64,000 nucleotides of DNA from assembly GCA_950022655.1 (NCBI GenBank), contig OX465587.1, positions 24,307,716-24,371,715 of the forward strand, written 5' to 3'. The number at the start of each line of letters is the position of its first letter. The stretch's first letter is position 1. The translations under genes and the position numbers were made by a program. The notes below the pieces were generated by a model that was given only the letters and a program-made list of their open reading frames with translations, made no database searches and was not told the DNA's origin. This DNA comes from Alentia gelatinosa. Taxonomy: Eukaryota > Annelida > Polychaeta > Phyllodocida > Polynoidae. Below are positions 47,320 through 62,300 of the stretch, one piece after another.

Positions 47320-50300
47320 CTGAAACACATGGAAACAAATAAAAAATAGTCGTGGGCCAGGTTCTGAAACTGTCTGTAAAATAAACATCCCCTGGAAGTG
47401 TATTCTTCAAATTGTTGACTTCATTGTTTGCTTACTAAAGCAGCATTCCATGCTCCCGATTTAGAAAAGGTTATGTATTGAGCAAGGGATAAATAACAGA
47501 AGCATGCGATAATTAGGTAATTAGTTTGACATTGAAGGTAGTGAATTGGTATGAATAATACCATGCATGAATTAGTAAAAAGCAATATTATTTCTTTGAA
47601 GGTGGTTAAATAATGTAAATAACGGTGACAGATATCCATAAAGGGTAAAGCCACTGGATTTTTTTGTAGAATGTCTCAATATCTTCCGTATACTGTTTCC
47701 TCGTCAGTTAAATTTGAATTTCGAAAATATTAAAAAGCTTTCAGATGTCGATATCTCATTCTTTGTCTCTGTTTTGTTGAGAACTCTTGAAATGTAGAAA
47801 TGCATCCGAAAGAACAATAATATGAGTGAAAAGGATGTTGGACTGAATCTGTCTAGTAAAAAGTTCAATTTCATTTATATACATTCAATCCGGAACACTA
47901 GATCCCCAACACATAATAGCATTTCCAATGTATTCAAATATTTACACTACAACTAGTGACTACTGTATCAAATACATGCAAGAGTTCTTCAATGAAACTA
48001 AGTCAAGAAATTGTGTCCTGATTCTCATAGATTGGCGAGAAAATGTCACAAAGTCAGAGAGTGGACGTTGGGAGAAGTGGGTATTGAATTCGCTGTCAAA
48101 ATGAGTCCCTCCCACTGCCAACAAACAATGCTTCTCAAACTAAAACAATATTCACAAAGTTTGGTAAAACACAATCTTATGTCAAACCACAAAACCACAT
48201 AAAGTATCTTTATACCGTTCGGCCCCCTATGAGAATCACAATATACGCAAAACCTTGTACAGGAAACATTGTGGTAGGTTTTCACCTGAAAACTAGAACT
48301 TCAATTAACCTAGTTCCTAAGAACACGTTCTACTTTCTAGTCTAAACTTGGTGAAAAGGTAGGTGAATTTCTAATATTTTCCTTCCATGTAGGCATATGA
48401 TCAAATATTAAAATTCCAAATTAAGTTCTTTTATTCCACATATGCCAAATAGAAGGTAGACTCCGCTATGTAGAAACCTGCAGTAAATCATGTACTGCCC
48501 CGCACCCGTTTTTGATTGATAGATTCGTCAGTGCCTTAATAAAAACATCTCCATACAGTTCCTTTCATATAATATCTTTTATTGATGAAGATGCCAATAA
48601 AACAAACGTGTTTTGATTACGGTCATCTCAAACAAACGGTGGCGAAAATTCCAGTCCAGTACAATCTATAAACAATTTCTGTTGGCGTTTAACTAGAAAG
48701 TGTGGCATGTAAATTGCAATAATCAGAATGGAGTCATTTGTATAGGGAGTTTGTATATACTAAAACAGTCCAATTGTTTGGGTAAAGTAACTGGATACAA
48801 TCTATATAAATAACAACTACAGTCAAACAACAATGATATATATCAACCCCTGGCAAAATAAGTAATTGCTATTGAATATGATCCTCTATAACAAAGTATA
48901 TTCATTTTTCGTCTCAGATATATGTAACCTCTAGGTAAATGATGGTTTGCATTTGTTTTGTCAATTGAAATCACATGGTACCCAATAATCACTGGGTAAT
49001 CTGATTGTCCCATAAATCGACAATGACTTTTTGCAACTTTGTACCTTCGGCACACCTCATATATACAAGTTACAACTGTACTGTAACAGCAGTCATATCC
49101 ACTGAAAGAATATACAGAAAGTTGTAACAGTTCTATCACACGAAACATATACCAGATCCCACTTTACTGGAATCTGCAACATAGGTTGGAGGCTACTGAC
49201 ACAATAGTGTAACATTAGTGTTCGTTTTACAAACCTGAGAGGTAGGCATTCACACATATCAGACTACGTAATTGTTGGGAGACGCTTCTAAATAATCTAC
49301 ATGAGATAAATATAACACTCCGACGGATAATACCCAATTTGAATCAATCATCTTTTGTATTTAAAACCCGAAAAGCATATTTATTAATACGAGGTAGAGA
49401 CCCGGATAAACGCTGCAAATTTCTTGTGTGTTTACACATATACAGTAGCAGCCAAGGAGAATACAACCAAGCAAGCTGACATGATTTATATTGTCAATAA
49501 AGGATATGTTAAAAGAATAGGTTTTCCACAGGAGTAGCTAATGCTATTGACATCTCATCATGTTAGATAAAGGTGTACATCTTATGTAAGTTGATCAGTG
49601 GCAGGTAATATCCCATTAACGCAGTTTAAATATTTCATTGGTAAAGGAAGTTAACGTTGAAATATTTAGGCTAGTTAACCCGATGCTTCAATGTATAACA
49701 ATACATTTTGCAGATACATTTTGTAGGATAGGTTTGATAAATCAACTTCGTTTCATGGTGTGCTGTCAAATTTCCACCTACTTCAAGTCTAATAACAAAC
49801 CGGGGCTTTTAAAACCCAGTGATCTTGGAGATCCCTGTTGATACATTTATTTAAAGAACATATTATGGTTAGACCATGCGAAGATTATGACTAAAATAGC
49901 TGGTAATTTCTAAGAATATATCTTAGTATTTTGAATTAGATACAAACAGATATATTTACTTATACTTGTTATCGAGCTTTAACGGAATTAAGGAAATTAA
50001 AGATTATCAGGAATATTTACAACCCTTTCCCATGTTTTATTTATGCTTTCATATTGGTCGATATACTATGTGTAACCATTGCGTGACCATTTTTGCATAC
50101 ATATAGTTAAAGAAATATCACTAACTTATAGTTCTGCTTAAAATGGCAATATAAAGAATGCTTTTATTGAAAATGCAGATAATTTGATAGTAAATGATTA
50201 TTCTGAATTAGGTAGGAAAGTGGGGTCAATATATTACACGAAGTAATATAGACTTCGTTTAGTTTGCCCTATGAAAGCAATGTCATATGTAGACTTTGAA

Positions 50301-53300
50301 TTTACGGCAATCTCTTCACGGCAATCTAAATTTTATCGGACAATATGCGCATTGTAAAGACTGGCCTGTGTAGTTGAAGAATAGAACAGTTTCCTTGGGT
50401 TGTATGAGAAGAGTTTAAGGGATTTCACGAGGCCTAATAAATCTGGTTAACCATAAAGAATTCCGTATTGTAAGCTTGAAAAGAATTACAATGAATTGAT
50501 AGATTGCACCAAGAAGATTGAATATAGATAGGCTATATATAATATATATAATGTAAAATCACGCAGGTCAAACCAACTTGAATATTGTATACTGTAGAAC
50601 AGCGTAGAACGATGAGCGCATGCTTCTACAAACATGCGTATATATGTTTCCTTTGGGGGATATGAATTTAGGTAATTTCAGCCAACATAATATTTCTGAA
50701 CAATACACGGTAATGACCCTGCTTTGATAAATACTCTACATATTTCTTAACGATTGATTAGGATTGGTTTGCGCCAACCTAAAAGTTCAAACTTCTATAA
50801 ATTACATATGCCTGGCAGAAAACTCACAAAAAGCAGGAAAGAATGGAAAAGCGTGGAATGGTAGAGAATTGGAGTTGAATATTTACAACGGAAATGTTTG
50901 ACACTTTAAAAGGTCGACGAGGTAACCAGGAAGAGCTTTTGGATAGGGAGAAATAAGATTTTAAAATCTTAGTCTTTTCATTAATGCAACTAGGCCATGG
51001 ACTTAAAATAACATCTACCACTGAACAAGGAAATAAATAAACGTAAATAAATTCTAAAATAAATGTGCGAGACCTGAATATCATAGAAAAGGTATTTCTA
51101 TATGCACTTGGAGGTAATCTTGTTGTGTGCTCGGTCAAAGGTGATAATCATAAGCACAGAACTATTCATCTCCTTACAAACATATATATATCTTCTTGTA
51201 ATATTTAGGACGATTCCCTGAATAAATCGGCATATCTGAGGCAAGAGGTTTGATTTTGGCAAGAAAGCTTAATATGATAATTCTATTATATTTTTCATTT
51301 TTGAATTTCGAATTTGACCCAATCGATTTTCCATACGAGTGTGTTGAAAACCTACCAGTGCCCTACAATATTGTTATAATGTTAAAGCACGTTTTTAGAA
51401 TGATTCTGGGATAACATAAATTACATAAAATCAAATATTTACGATTCTGGTAATCTTTAACATAATCCCTATTCGTATGATGATATTTTCCATACATATG
51501 TAGCTACGTAAAATTCGAGCTGTGAGGGCTAAGGGCAACTTTATGTAGTAGTACCCTTCATTATGCACAAGCATCCTTCATCACATCCTTTTAAAGATAT
51601 ATTTCTCACTTGACATGATAAGCATTAAAGGAGCTCTTCATTAGCAGTTAACCATGAACATTTTTTATTATTCACATATTCCTCTCAATACCTGCACAAT
51701 TGTCGGAATATTATGGATAATATGTTCAATGGATGTCTTTGTTGCGTGCATTTCAGACAACAATTCAATACTAGTGCACACAATATGCATGCGTAATACT
51801 TCGACGATAGTCTTCAATTGAGGACCCCTCACTAGTATAATATTTATTTTGACATTGATAACTTTATCAAGACAAGGTTTATATCCTTGGGAAGCTGTAT
51901 AGCATGGAAGAAAACCTCCTTAGACTATGGGTGACAAATAGTCAAAGCAATGCTCAATGATATGTCTATACTTCTTTAAAAGACAATCTTAAATCACAAG
52001 ATGTTACTTGACACCTGAGTTTGATCGTACTGAAGCGACTCTGTAAGGAAGACATTGGACACATTCCCTCAACTCTGTTTCTCGCAACAAGATGACTATG
52101 CTAGAATCAGCTATCATCTAAGTTGATATCACGTGTGTATAGTACCAATCTATAGTGTCTCTTATTACTAAACACGACGAGTTGCTGGAACAGGGTTCAG
52201 GCATGTTGAAGCTTGCAAACAGTATTTGAATCTGTATCTTTCAGTCGTCTGAAGAATCGTTCTTTTCTTTTCAACTTACTGTGACGTCCTTTCCTAAAAT
52301 CAGCGACGGTTCTAGGCACCTACAACTCTTATCATTGTAGCGCCACTCGTGTGTCATATGTATCAAGCAAACATATTAGGAGCAGAGAAGAATATACCCA
52401 GCGTAGCAAAGAGCATGTACAAAGAAAACAACCATATGCATAGTCGGTCAATCACCATTGCAGCAAACTTCCAATCATTGACTTCATCTCCAGCATCATT
52501 GTCTTCCTTGATCTTGTGAGTTATGAATCTTAATTCATTGAGAATTGCTAGCAGTTCATTCTTGACACTGAGAATTCCTCCATCTTCCATCTTGACAGAT
52601 CGCAGTGGGGGGAATTCGTTCAGTGGGATAGCATTGTCAGTGTCTTTCACGTTGGATATAAGACTAACTGAAGGAGGGGTTCGAGCTTCAAGCTCGCGCA
52701 TACGCGCTTTCCGCAAGAGAAACTGTCTTGATAAATCCTTCCCGGGTCTTGACATCCGCAGGACCCATGCTAACCACTCACAGAGCAGCTTTCGGATCTG
52801 AAAGACAGTGAAATGAACAAAACACTGTATGTTTAGAAGCCCACTCCCAACACAAGGAAATCGCTGGTCACACAGTCTGCGTGTTTTGTCTCTGGTTATG
52901 TGCCAATAACTGCACCACCATCTCCTAGATATGGTCTTAGTAGTAGGCAGTTCCTTAGGGGACGAGGCAACAGGAACTGCTTTAGGTTGGGAATCAAATA
53001 ATTAGGGAAGGAAAAGGTCACAACATAGGTTATTGAAAACTACTTAATCTTTATAAAAACAGATTTGAACAGAAAAGGTGTAATGAAATTAAAGAATTAC
53101 GATGATATTGGAGAGGAAGGTGTGGGTGATTTTTTTCATTTAGGGGTAGATTATAATATTGTTTCTAACCAAGGTCTGTGAGAATGGTTAATCAAAGAAG
53201 GTGATAAGGTTGGTATCTAATAATATATCATGTCATGCGTGACAAAAGCAAATGACCAGACTCCATATATCAACCACAGTACTGCTCTAACAAAATCAAG

Positions 53301-56300
53301 CGGGGACCCTAAGGGTCTAAGCCTGGAGAGTCAAGGGGCTAGCAAACGCTATACTATAGGGCGTACAGCTGAGGTTAGTTCCATACCATGAGCAGGAGGT
53401 GGGAGTATATATACAGGCCTAAGATGGGGTTTACAGACAATCCTATACCCAAAGGCTTCAGTTAAAGGAAACAGAGGCGAACCCCATCTACCGGGCGAAG
53501 GGGTCCCTGGGTTGTCATACTGTGCGATGGTTACTTCACAATCGTGTTGCTGAGTTTCTCATTGGTGGATCTATAGTCTCTGATCAACAGCCATAGACGT
53601 GATGATGTCGTTTCTTCCTGGGAGAGAATTCCAACTGTGTCTTTGTAATGTGCCATCAATCCTGTCACCGAGACTGCGTCATAGCTGTTGTTGTTGTTGT
53701 TGTTGTTGTTGACTCCCGCTCCGTTGATATTAGGTTTCGTTTTTTCTGTGTATGGTGGTGACTGACAGGACCGATATGTGGCACAGCTCATACCTCTGCC
53801 GCCTCTATACATACTACAGTCCAAGGCTCACACTCCAAGCTTTACGGTACAAGCACAAACTAGGTCACAATGCAGCAGCGGCAGTATCGTATTCTCCCAG
53901 GATTTTCCAATATCAGCAGAGACATGAAGCATGTGTAAACTACTGTAGTTATGTATAATTCTGGTCAATTTCGATTTATCTAGGGAATATATAAACTAGA
54001 CGATCAAAATCTTTATTACAAATGCTGAATGCCGTCGAAAGCTTGTTACATGCTAAATTATTCCACCTATTCCAAAATAGACTTGCTTTTATTTAATAGA
54101 ATCAGGCAATTTCAACCTCAGAATACTTTAAACATTAATACTTAAATAATTGGAATCGATTTCTAAAACCGAAAATATCGTTGCATGACTAGGTTTATGG
54201 TTTGACCAGAAAAAACAAACTTTTAAAACTCCAAAGGTTGCTGAGCCATTAGCCGGTATCTCAGAAGATACTCATTCCGTAGCTTGTTTTCCATAGGCGT
54301 TGAACAGTTCATTTTTTTGTTGGATTGATCCACTTCTAGATGTGAGACTTTAGTTTGCAATGATCAAAGGAGCTTTCTGCAGACCGATCCCCGACTATGG
54401 ATATGCGAAATTCAACTTTGTGCACTCAACTTGCTACGGTGGCTATATCCATGATAATCAACATTTATCATCAACATAAATATAGGAAGTATACAAGATA
54501 CAAAGCAAATAATTGTAGTCAAATCTTAAGTAGTGAAATGTAATTCTGATAGAATTCAACCAATAGGGTGTTACAGAGTAAATGTTGAATTCATCCATTT
54601 TTCCAATCTTTTCCTTGACTCGAAAGTTCTTAATCTTTTAGGTGAGGACATTATCATGCCACTGTTTGTCAAAGGAAAAACTAAGAATTGGAGGGAACCT
54701 TCTGACGAATTTGTAGAAAAAAAGAGAAAGATATTACAGGCGAATGACTATCTCGTAAAAAACACACCTTTTTTATTACTGCCTTGCCCTCATTGATAAT
54801 TCTGTTGCTTTTAAATTCTCAATATCAATTTGATTGCTTTATCATGCGCCAAAATTATCTAAATGATAATTAGGGTAATTATGAAAAGCTCTTAAATGGA
54901 CATTTATCTCATTACGAATAATCATAAAACAAATATTTAGGAAATCTAAAAAAACTCGGTTTATGTGAAGCCATAATGTTTCCTAGTATAAGTTCCGTAT
55001 ACTTTTGTGGTCTTTACTGTAATTGAGGTTCGAAAAACACCATTATAGAGTCCCCAAACCATTCCTGAATATTAAAACCCTTTGCAAAATTAACGAGCAG
55101 CCCCAACCACGACACTAGGCATGCAAAAACCACGCTGCGGTCACGTGGCCATGAAAGCTGTCACGTGACTCGAAAGCCCACTTACCATTGGCATTGAAAA
55201 AAGAAAATATAGAGAAAAGCAAAACTTGAGAACAACATGGATACCTAAGATTACATATCTATGTATGCATGTATAAAAGTGGCGTGTACGTACCCAGAGC
55301 GGCATTTCATACATGTCGGGGTTTCGATGGTGGAAGTTCAAGACGAGGACCGTCATGATGACAGATAACGAGCACATCATCATGATGCACGAGAAATAGA
55401 TACCTGCAAGAGGACCGCACCCAAGGCAAGATACACATAATTAGGATGTACAAGGGTGGTAATCTTTTAAACAGCAGAAGAGTCAGTTTAGCTAGTAGTT
55501 AGATAGTCTCTGATGATTCATACTCAAAGATTACAAAAAGAAAAGAGAAATTTCTTGGCAGACGGCAATATTACTCTAGTGTTGTTTTTTTCAAAACGGA
55601 TTACTTATGCTAGAAAGAATGTATCCATAATAATTGATAATCACAAACTGGAAGAGATAAAGATTTGCTCAATTGGAAAAAATACACATAATCACAACTG
55701 CTCAATTATACAGCAGTAAGTATCACATAAAATAGCTCTGTCAAGGGATGGATTTGAAAACATTTTCCGATGTCAGCGAGTAGATCTTTTCCAAATTATA
55801 TTGAATGTAGAATAGTTTTATTTCATTCAGTGGTTAAACAAGGAAATTAAACCTGGTTACAGGTGAATTTTTCCTGCACGTTTAGTCTCAAATATGAAAA
55901 CAAAGCACAGATGAAAAGAATGTCTTATGATAAGAAAATGTATCTGTTTATCGCCCATTGAGTATGAGTTACTATACTTGTAAGCCTGTTGGGTACGAGT
56001 TCCTAATGTTCAGCCAATGAATGTTTACACCAGGCTACGATAAAGGACATTCCTCACTGATACCTGCACATCAGCCTTTAACTTTAACTTTAACACCAAT
56101 GACAGTAAAGATCAGCAGGGAAGGGGTTTACCCTGGTACCTGAGTGGTCACTTACCTATGAGCGGTACGGCCAGGGATGTCGCTGGTACCGACTCGGCGA
56201 CAATCAGAGAGAACACGGATAGTGACAGCAGAATTGTGATACCTGGAGGTATATATGTGCCACACAGTGTCAATAAACATCAAGATCTGATGGAAAATGG

Positions 56301-59300
56301 TGACAGCAGAATTGTGATACCTGGAGGTATATATGTGCCACACAGTGTCAATAAACATCAAGAACTGATTAGAAATAGTGACAGCAGAATTGTGATACCT
56401 GGAGGTATATGTGCCACACAGTGTCAATAAACATCAAGAACTGATGGGAAATAGGGACAGCAGAATTGTGATACCTGGAGGTATATATGTGCCACACAGA
56501 GTCAATAAAGATCAATAACTGTTGGAAAATAGTCACAGCAGAATTGTGATACCTATAGGATACGTGTCACATAGTGTCAATAAAAACGTACTTAGTGGCA
56601 GCATATTTATGAATATAGGTAGATGCCAACAGGCTGGATGAAATATTTACTTTTGTGCATTCAAAATTTGTTTTGAACAAATTAGAAAGAAAGTTAATTA
56701 TTTCTCACACTGATTCCAAATGAATGTTAAGTACATGTAGTCATTCATAGTAGAATTCAGATACACGAGATCGGTATGTGAGAGTGTTAATTGCAATGAT
56801 AAAAGTCGATTCAATCACCTATACCTAAACAGGGAAATTACAAAGGCAATCATCGATTCTCGTTAAATTACAATTGTGATGTATCAATGGTGACGGCTAT
56901 GACAGATATTTTAGCGTTCTTGATCTATGATCACAGAGCCAGTATTTCAATGTTAACCATAACAGAATACAAGCCACATAATATGATTTAACCTCACATT
57001 GTAAGAGATTTTCAGCGGTCTTTTAAACAATTTGAAATCCATATTGTCAGTCACATGTACAGAGGTGTGACGATGATAGGTAAATAAAGAAATTTGATAT
57101 AAAATTATTTCCAATTTATTAGATATATGATAGACCATCAATAATTCTGTAGTATCAAGAGATCTTGTTAAAACATTTTCTTGTTTTATGAAAGAATATG
57201 GCTCATGAATGAGCTAAGTATTCTAACCTAAGGAAATCTTCTCGCCGGCATCGGGTGGCAAGAAGAATGTCAACAATGTAAGAGAGGAGATCAAGGCACA
57301 CGGGATGATCAGGTTGAACCCATAGTACAGAGTACGTCGACGTATGTGGATGGTAAACGTGATATCAATGTACGGTTCTGGGCAACATTCGTAGACCTTA
57401 ACGCTACGCTCCGCCGGTGTCTCTGTATGAACAAACAACAGTACGTATTATTCTTATTCAATGACTGACACGTTGAATATCATTTAAATCTTCACCTCAC
57501 GATTTATAGGACTCCCCATTTTCTCGGTCATGCCATTAATAATATTTGTAAAATTGAACTCGATGGTTTATACTCAGGTCACAAACTGAATGTGTGTGAT
57601 TACTTTTATAGAGATCTGACAATACCTATAGTATAGAGTCGAATTTGTAGTAACTATCTATCATTATACTTCTTTACCTCGAGTGCGATAAGATGATATC
57701 GTACGTACGTTTTCACCCATAGACCTGTTCATATATTCTCCCACATCATTTAGGCTCGTGCAAACAATCAGAAGGGAAGTCTCATATATTTTCTGAGCGT
57801 GAGCTACACGCTCAGATACTCTGCCCCGGTTAGGGAGGGACTATATAGACTTCCAACCTGCTGCAACAACTATCCCTTCATTATCTGCTTATCAACCCTG
57901 TGACATTGGGAAAGGTACAAAGACTAAGTATCTCACTGTCCTAGAGGCGTGCCCATCTGAAAATGACAAATTAGAGATCACCCACTGGTGATTGATATAT
58001 TTGGATCTCTGGATCATGGAAAGAAAGTCGTAGAAATGGCTAGGTGCAAGCGGGTTAAGGGAATTGACGTATATACTGAATATAAGCCGAACCTATTAAT
58101 CGTTATTTTTCTATAATTCAACGCTCATTCATCAATGATGAACTTATCATTTGTGTCTAGTATAGTAGTGGGTGGGGATTATGACTCCTTATTTGGGCCT
58201 CTTACCCAGTAGATCCCACTCTCCGGATGGTGAGTAATTACTGGTGTCTATTTCGTCATCTCTGGCCGTCAGGTTGATCTTGCTGCCATCATAGGTCCAC
58301 GAGCCAAACTTCAGGATGCATCTCTGGTCATCAAACGGGAACCATCGGATGTTGATGGTACACGAACTTATGTAGAGACCAAGCGGCACCCAATTGCAGG
58401 TCCCATCAGAGTACACGACAATGTGTGTGGGAAACTTGCTATCAATATCTTCATCAGCGCTGTTAGGAGTGGAGATGAGATCAACAAAACACGTAAAAAG
58501 CAATGATCAATCTACAGTTCTGAGGTCCACCACCGCCACCTCGAGTGGGCATTGACTCTCAGCTATACTCGTTAATTTTCTTGGCCTGGGAGTTCGGGCT
58601 GTTTTCGGTTAATTCAGGAGTAGTGAATACACAAACCATGTTAGTGTGAAATTGGTAACTGTGGTGCGGTTACAGTTGTTAGGAAGTGTGGAAATGAAAA
58701 GAAGTATGATACAAGGAGTATAAATCATGCTTCGTTGAGGGGATCAGAGTTTTCATGGTTAATTGTAGAATCTATCAAACTTCTTGTTATACGAGCATCG
58801 CAATCCTTAGCTCAACACCGTCTGGTCCCTGCTGGCAATTTGTCGAAGTTGCCCTGGTATAGAAATGAGGCAAAAGAGCTTAGGAATGTTCTTCTTTACA
58901 GATGATCAAGTTGTTACGCAGGCCAGGAAGTTGTTAAAGGAATATTCTTTCGCAATGTTAAAAGAATTAGAGCATTGTGTGTAGCGTGCTAACGTGGATA
59001 TGTTTTCACTTTAAGTATAAGCATTGAAGAGGGCTAGTTTAAGAGTGTATAGGAGGTCGTAAATAATACGATTAAAATAACTCATATTTGAAGGATAGTC
59101 ACAGAAGGTTGCAAGGCATAAGAAAATAGTAATAGTATAGAGGGCTCGCACAGTAACAATCAGACTTGACATAACATAGCCTATCATCAATACAGAAAAC
59201 TAATCGAGAACTTTGAACTGTGTTTACGATTGTATTTGGTTGTTCTAATATCTGCACTAAATACATTGTTGAGAAATAAGATGAGGTTCTGCTACGTCTT

Positions 59301-62300
59301 TGGGTACTGGAAGCAATCAATGTGACATCTTTCTTCCGTTCCCCCTCCCCTTCATTTTTAGTATGTTAATTGAGAAATCAACACTAGAAATGTGAGGTAA
59401 TACAAGGTATTGTGAGGTAAGGGATATTGATATCATGTGTAGCATCTGCTTACCTGTCTTGCCCTGAGTCATCTTGAGTTATGTCAAACATGCCAAAATG
59501 GTGTAGACCTTAGCACTTACCTTTGATCAACCAGGATATCCCAATTGTCATGACCCTGGGCTCAAATTTCTAGTGGTCTGTCTTTCAAAATTCTTAAGAT
59601 GTATAACAAAAGGTAGACTGGCAAAATTACTTGTATCTAGAACTGTTTGAAGGAATCGCTAGGGGGTTGTATTGAAGCGTGGGTACAGTGTTGGGTGCGA
59701 GTATCACAAAATGGTAGACAGAGCTGTAGCTGACTCATCTATATTCGCATACGTGCCATTTGAAGGGAGGTGACAAGTGTCCATTGATCAAAGCGAAACT
59801 ACTTCAACACAAAATCAACAAGACAATATTTTCAAAATTCAATCAATCAGCCCACAATCCATTGTCAAAACGTGTGTGTTCTCATATACAAGACGAGGGA
59901 CATAGGACACAAAAAGTAAAGGAAAATGTTGAAAAGCAATCAAAGTTGAATGAAATGTCGGCCAAAAGGGCCATTGCCCTTGACGATGATAAAAGGACGA
60001 TTCACACCGCAATGGCATTTTCACAAGGAAGCTAGAGCCGTACCACAACCACCATCGTCTGGATCACAACTCTCCAGACTGCCCCTGCAACAAGGCATTG
60101 CTTTGTACTTTGGTGTGTACTTATTTCAATCATCTTAACATGTAGAACGCCACCTGTGTTGTGTATCTTTGACCGGAAATCATCATGTCATGGATGCTTA
60201 CACTATCACACAACAAAACAGGAGCAACAAGAGCCAAGAACAGAGCAGGGATGAAGAGGTGGGACCTCCATTTTTTAATGTTTTTTTTCTATGTGATATG
60301 TCTGTTAGAGATTGCTTAGGGGTATTACAGGTCATCTGGAACCAGAAAGAGTTTCCTTATAAGGTAAATGAATTATTTATATGCGAGATGCTATGTTCTG
60401 TAAGACTCGAATAAGAATAGCCCTTTTGTCCCTAGGGAAAGGAAAGTATGTAGTTTGTTGTTTACTTCATTTAATTAAAAAAGGATTTTTGTTCGCAAAT
60501 AATGGACAGGTATTAGTGAAGATGATAGATTGTGTCAATATTCCACGTCAACATATATGAGTATACTCCTTAAAAATATGAGAAACTTGGGCGATATTCC
60601 TTTAAACACATAAGGCAATGAAATCAATCTGTAGGATTACATTATATATTACTAAACTGATCTTATATTTAAAATAAATGATTTCCTCGAAAATAACAGA
60701 CCAGAAGTGCATATATCTTTATATTAAAATGCACTATTTATGAACTTAAAAATATGTAACAACATTTAGGATGCTATAACAAGTAGAACCACTGAATAAA
60801 AAATAATAAGAACCAAAAGAAACATATCAAATTCAAAAGGATCTTATACATTGTTTGACCAAGTGGTTCAATATCTACATATATCATACATGTGCGTTTC
60901 TGTTTGAATGTGACAAATTTACATATACTTACACATACTGTTTGTTATTATGAGGGAGATAATTTTGTTAAGAAAGAGAAACACAGAATACCAAAACCCC
61001 CTATACATGGACAGAATCTTGACAGAGTTGCTATAAGATGCTTTTGAGGATATTAACATAAGAACCAAAAAACCACCACCATCACCACCAACGTTGTACT
61101 GTATTGCCTACTGACTAATACAGGGGAAGTGCACACTAAATCCAACACTAATGTACAATATCAAAGTGACTGCTACAGAGGGTCTCTGTGCATGATGGGT
61201 CGGTGCAGACAGAAGGATCCAGATGAGGTCAGCTGGATCCTTTACTGTGCAGGTCAACCATCCCAAGCCAGCCGGACCGCTGCGGCGAGGGGAAGGAGCT
61301 TGACCACGGCCAGGGAGCGGCAGATCCACAAACCCTCAGTTTTCTACGGAATACTCAAATCACACTAATAACACTAGGAGAGCAGAGAGGGGGCGGGAGC
61401 TGAAATAACTAGGATTGAGAAGACAGATAGAAAGAGGCTGGGGGCCTGGGAGGTACGCGTTGACCTTGGGGCGGAGACAGAGACAGCCATGGTGTCAGTC
61501 AGGGTGAGTTTCGTGGTTATATACTCCCGCAGCATACTGCAGGTTTCATCGGAATTTCTGTGGCATTTAATTTCCATTTCTTTTCTCTTAACACAAATGT
61601 CGGACCTAATTCTCTCTCATTTCTCGGGTAATTTCAAGTATTACATTACATTTACAGCATGAGGCTCAGCGCGTAGGGATGTGCGGCGTGCCTAGAGAGA
61701 GCAGAGATTTGGTGTGGCAGAATGCAGTCTCGAAACATTTATTATCGATTACATCTGGCGATTTTCAATGCGATCTGTGTACGAGAGGCTTACAATACGT
61801 CTAGTAGTCTTGTATAATATCACTAGGAAATATGCATTTCACGATGCACGAAACCTGCAGTATTTAGGGGCTGACCTTTCCCCGAACGCTCCTACCTGTT
61901 GTAGAGCAGAATATCGGGAGTCCAGATTATTTTGGATGGAAGACGTATACTTTTGACTCCCCCATACTCCGACTGGTTCCACTCCATCTTGTAGTCCTTC
62001 CACGCCTGCAAGTAATCATTAGATGGTCACGTGACGACAGGTCAAAGGTCATCCCTACCTGTTGTACATAAGTATATCTGGGTTCCAGATCATTGCTGAC
62101 GGGAGACGAATGCTGTGGATTCCATCATACTCAGTCTCATTCCAGCTCAGTTTGTAGTCTTTCCACCCCTGCAAGAAGGAAGCACGATCTCGGATAACAG
62201 TTGCGCCCTACCTGTTGTACATAAGTATATCTGGATTCCACACCATGGTAGACGGGAGTCGGATGCTATGAACCCCACCGTACTCGCTTTCGTCCCAACC

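Noticed and set aside
56152..56430. 90-codon frames on both strands at the TM2 repeat
   Set aside because: Produced by the 78-bp tandem repeat; only 56156-56242 on the minus strand is exon.
59760..60035. 91-codon plus-strand frame inside a receptor intron
   Set aside because: Lys-rich and without a domain, promoter or splice context.
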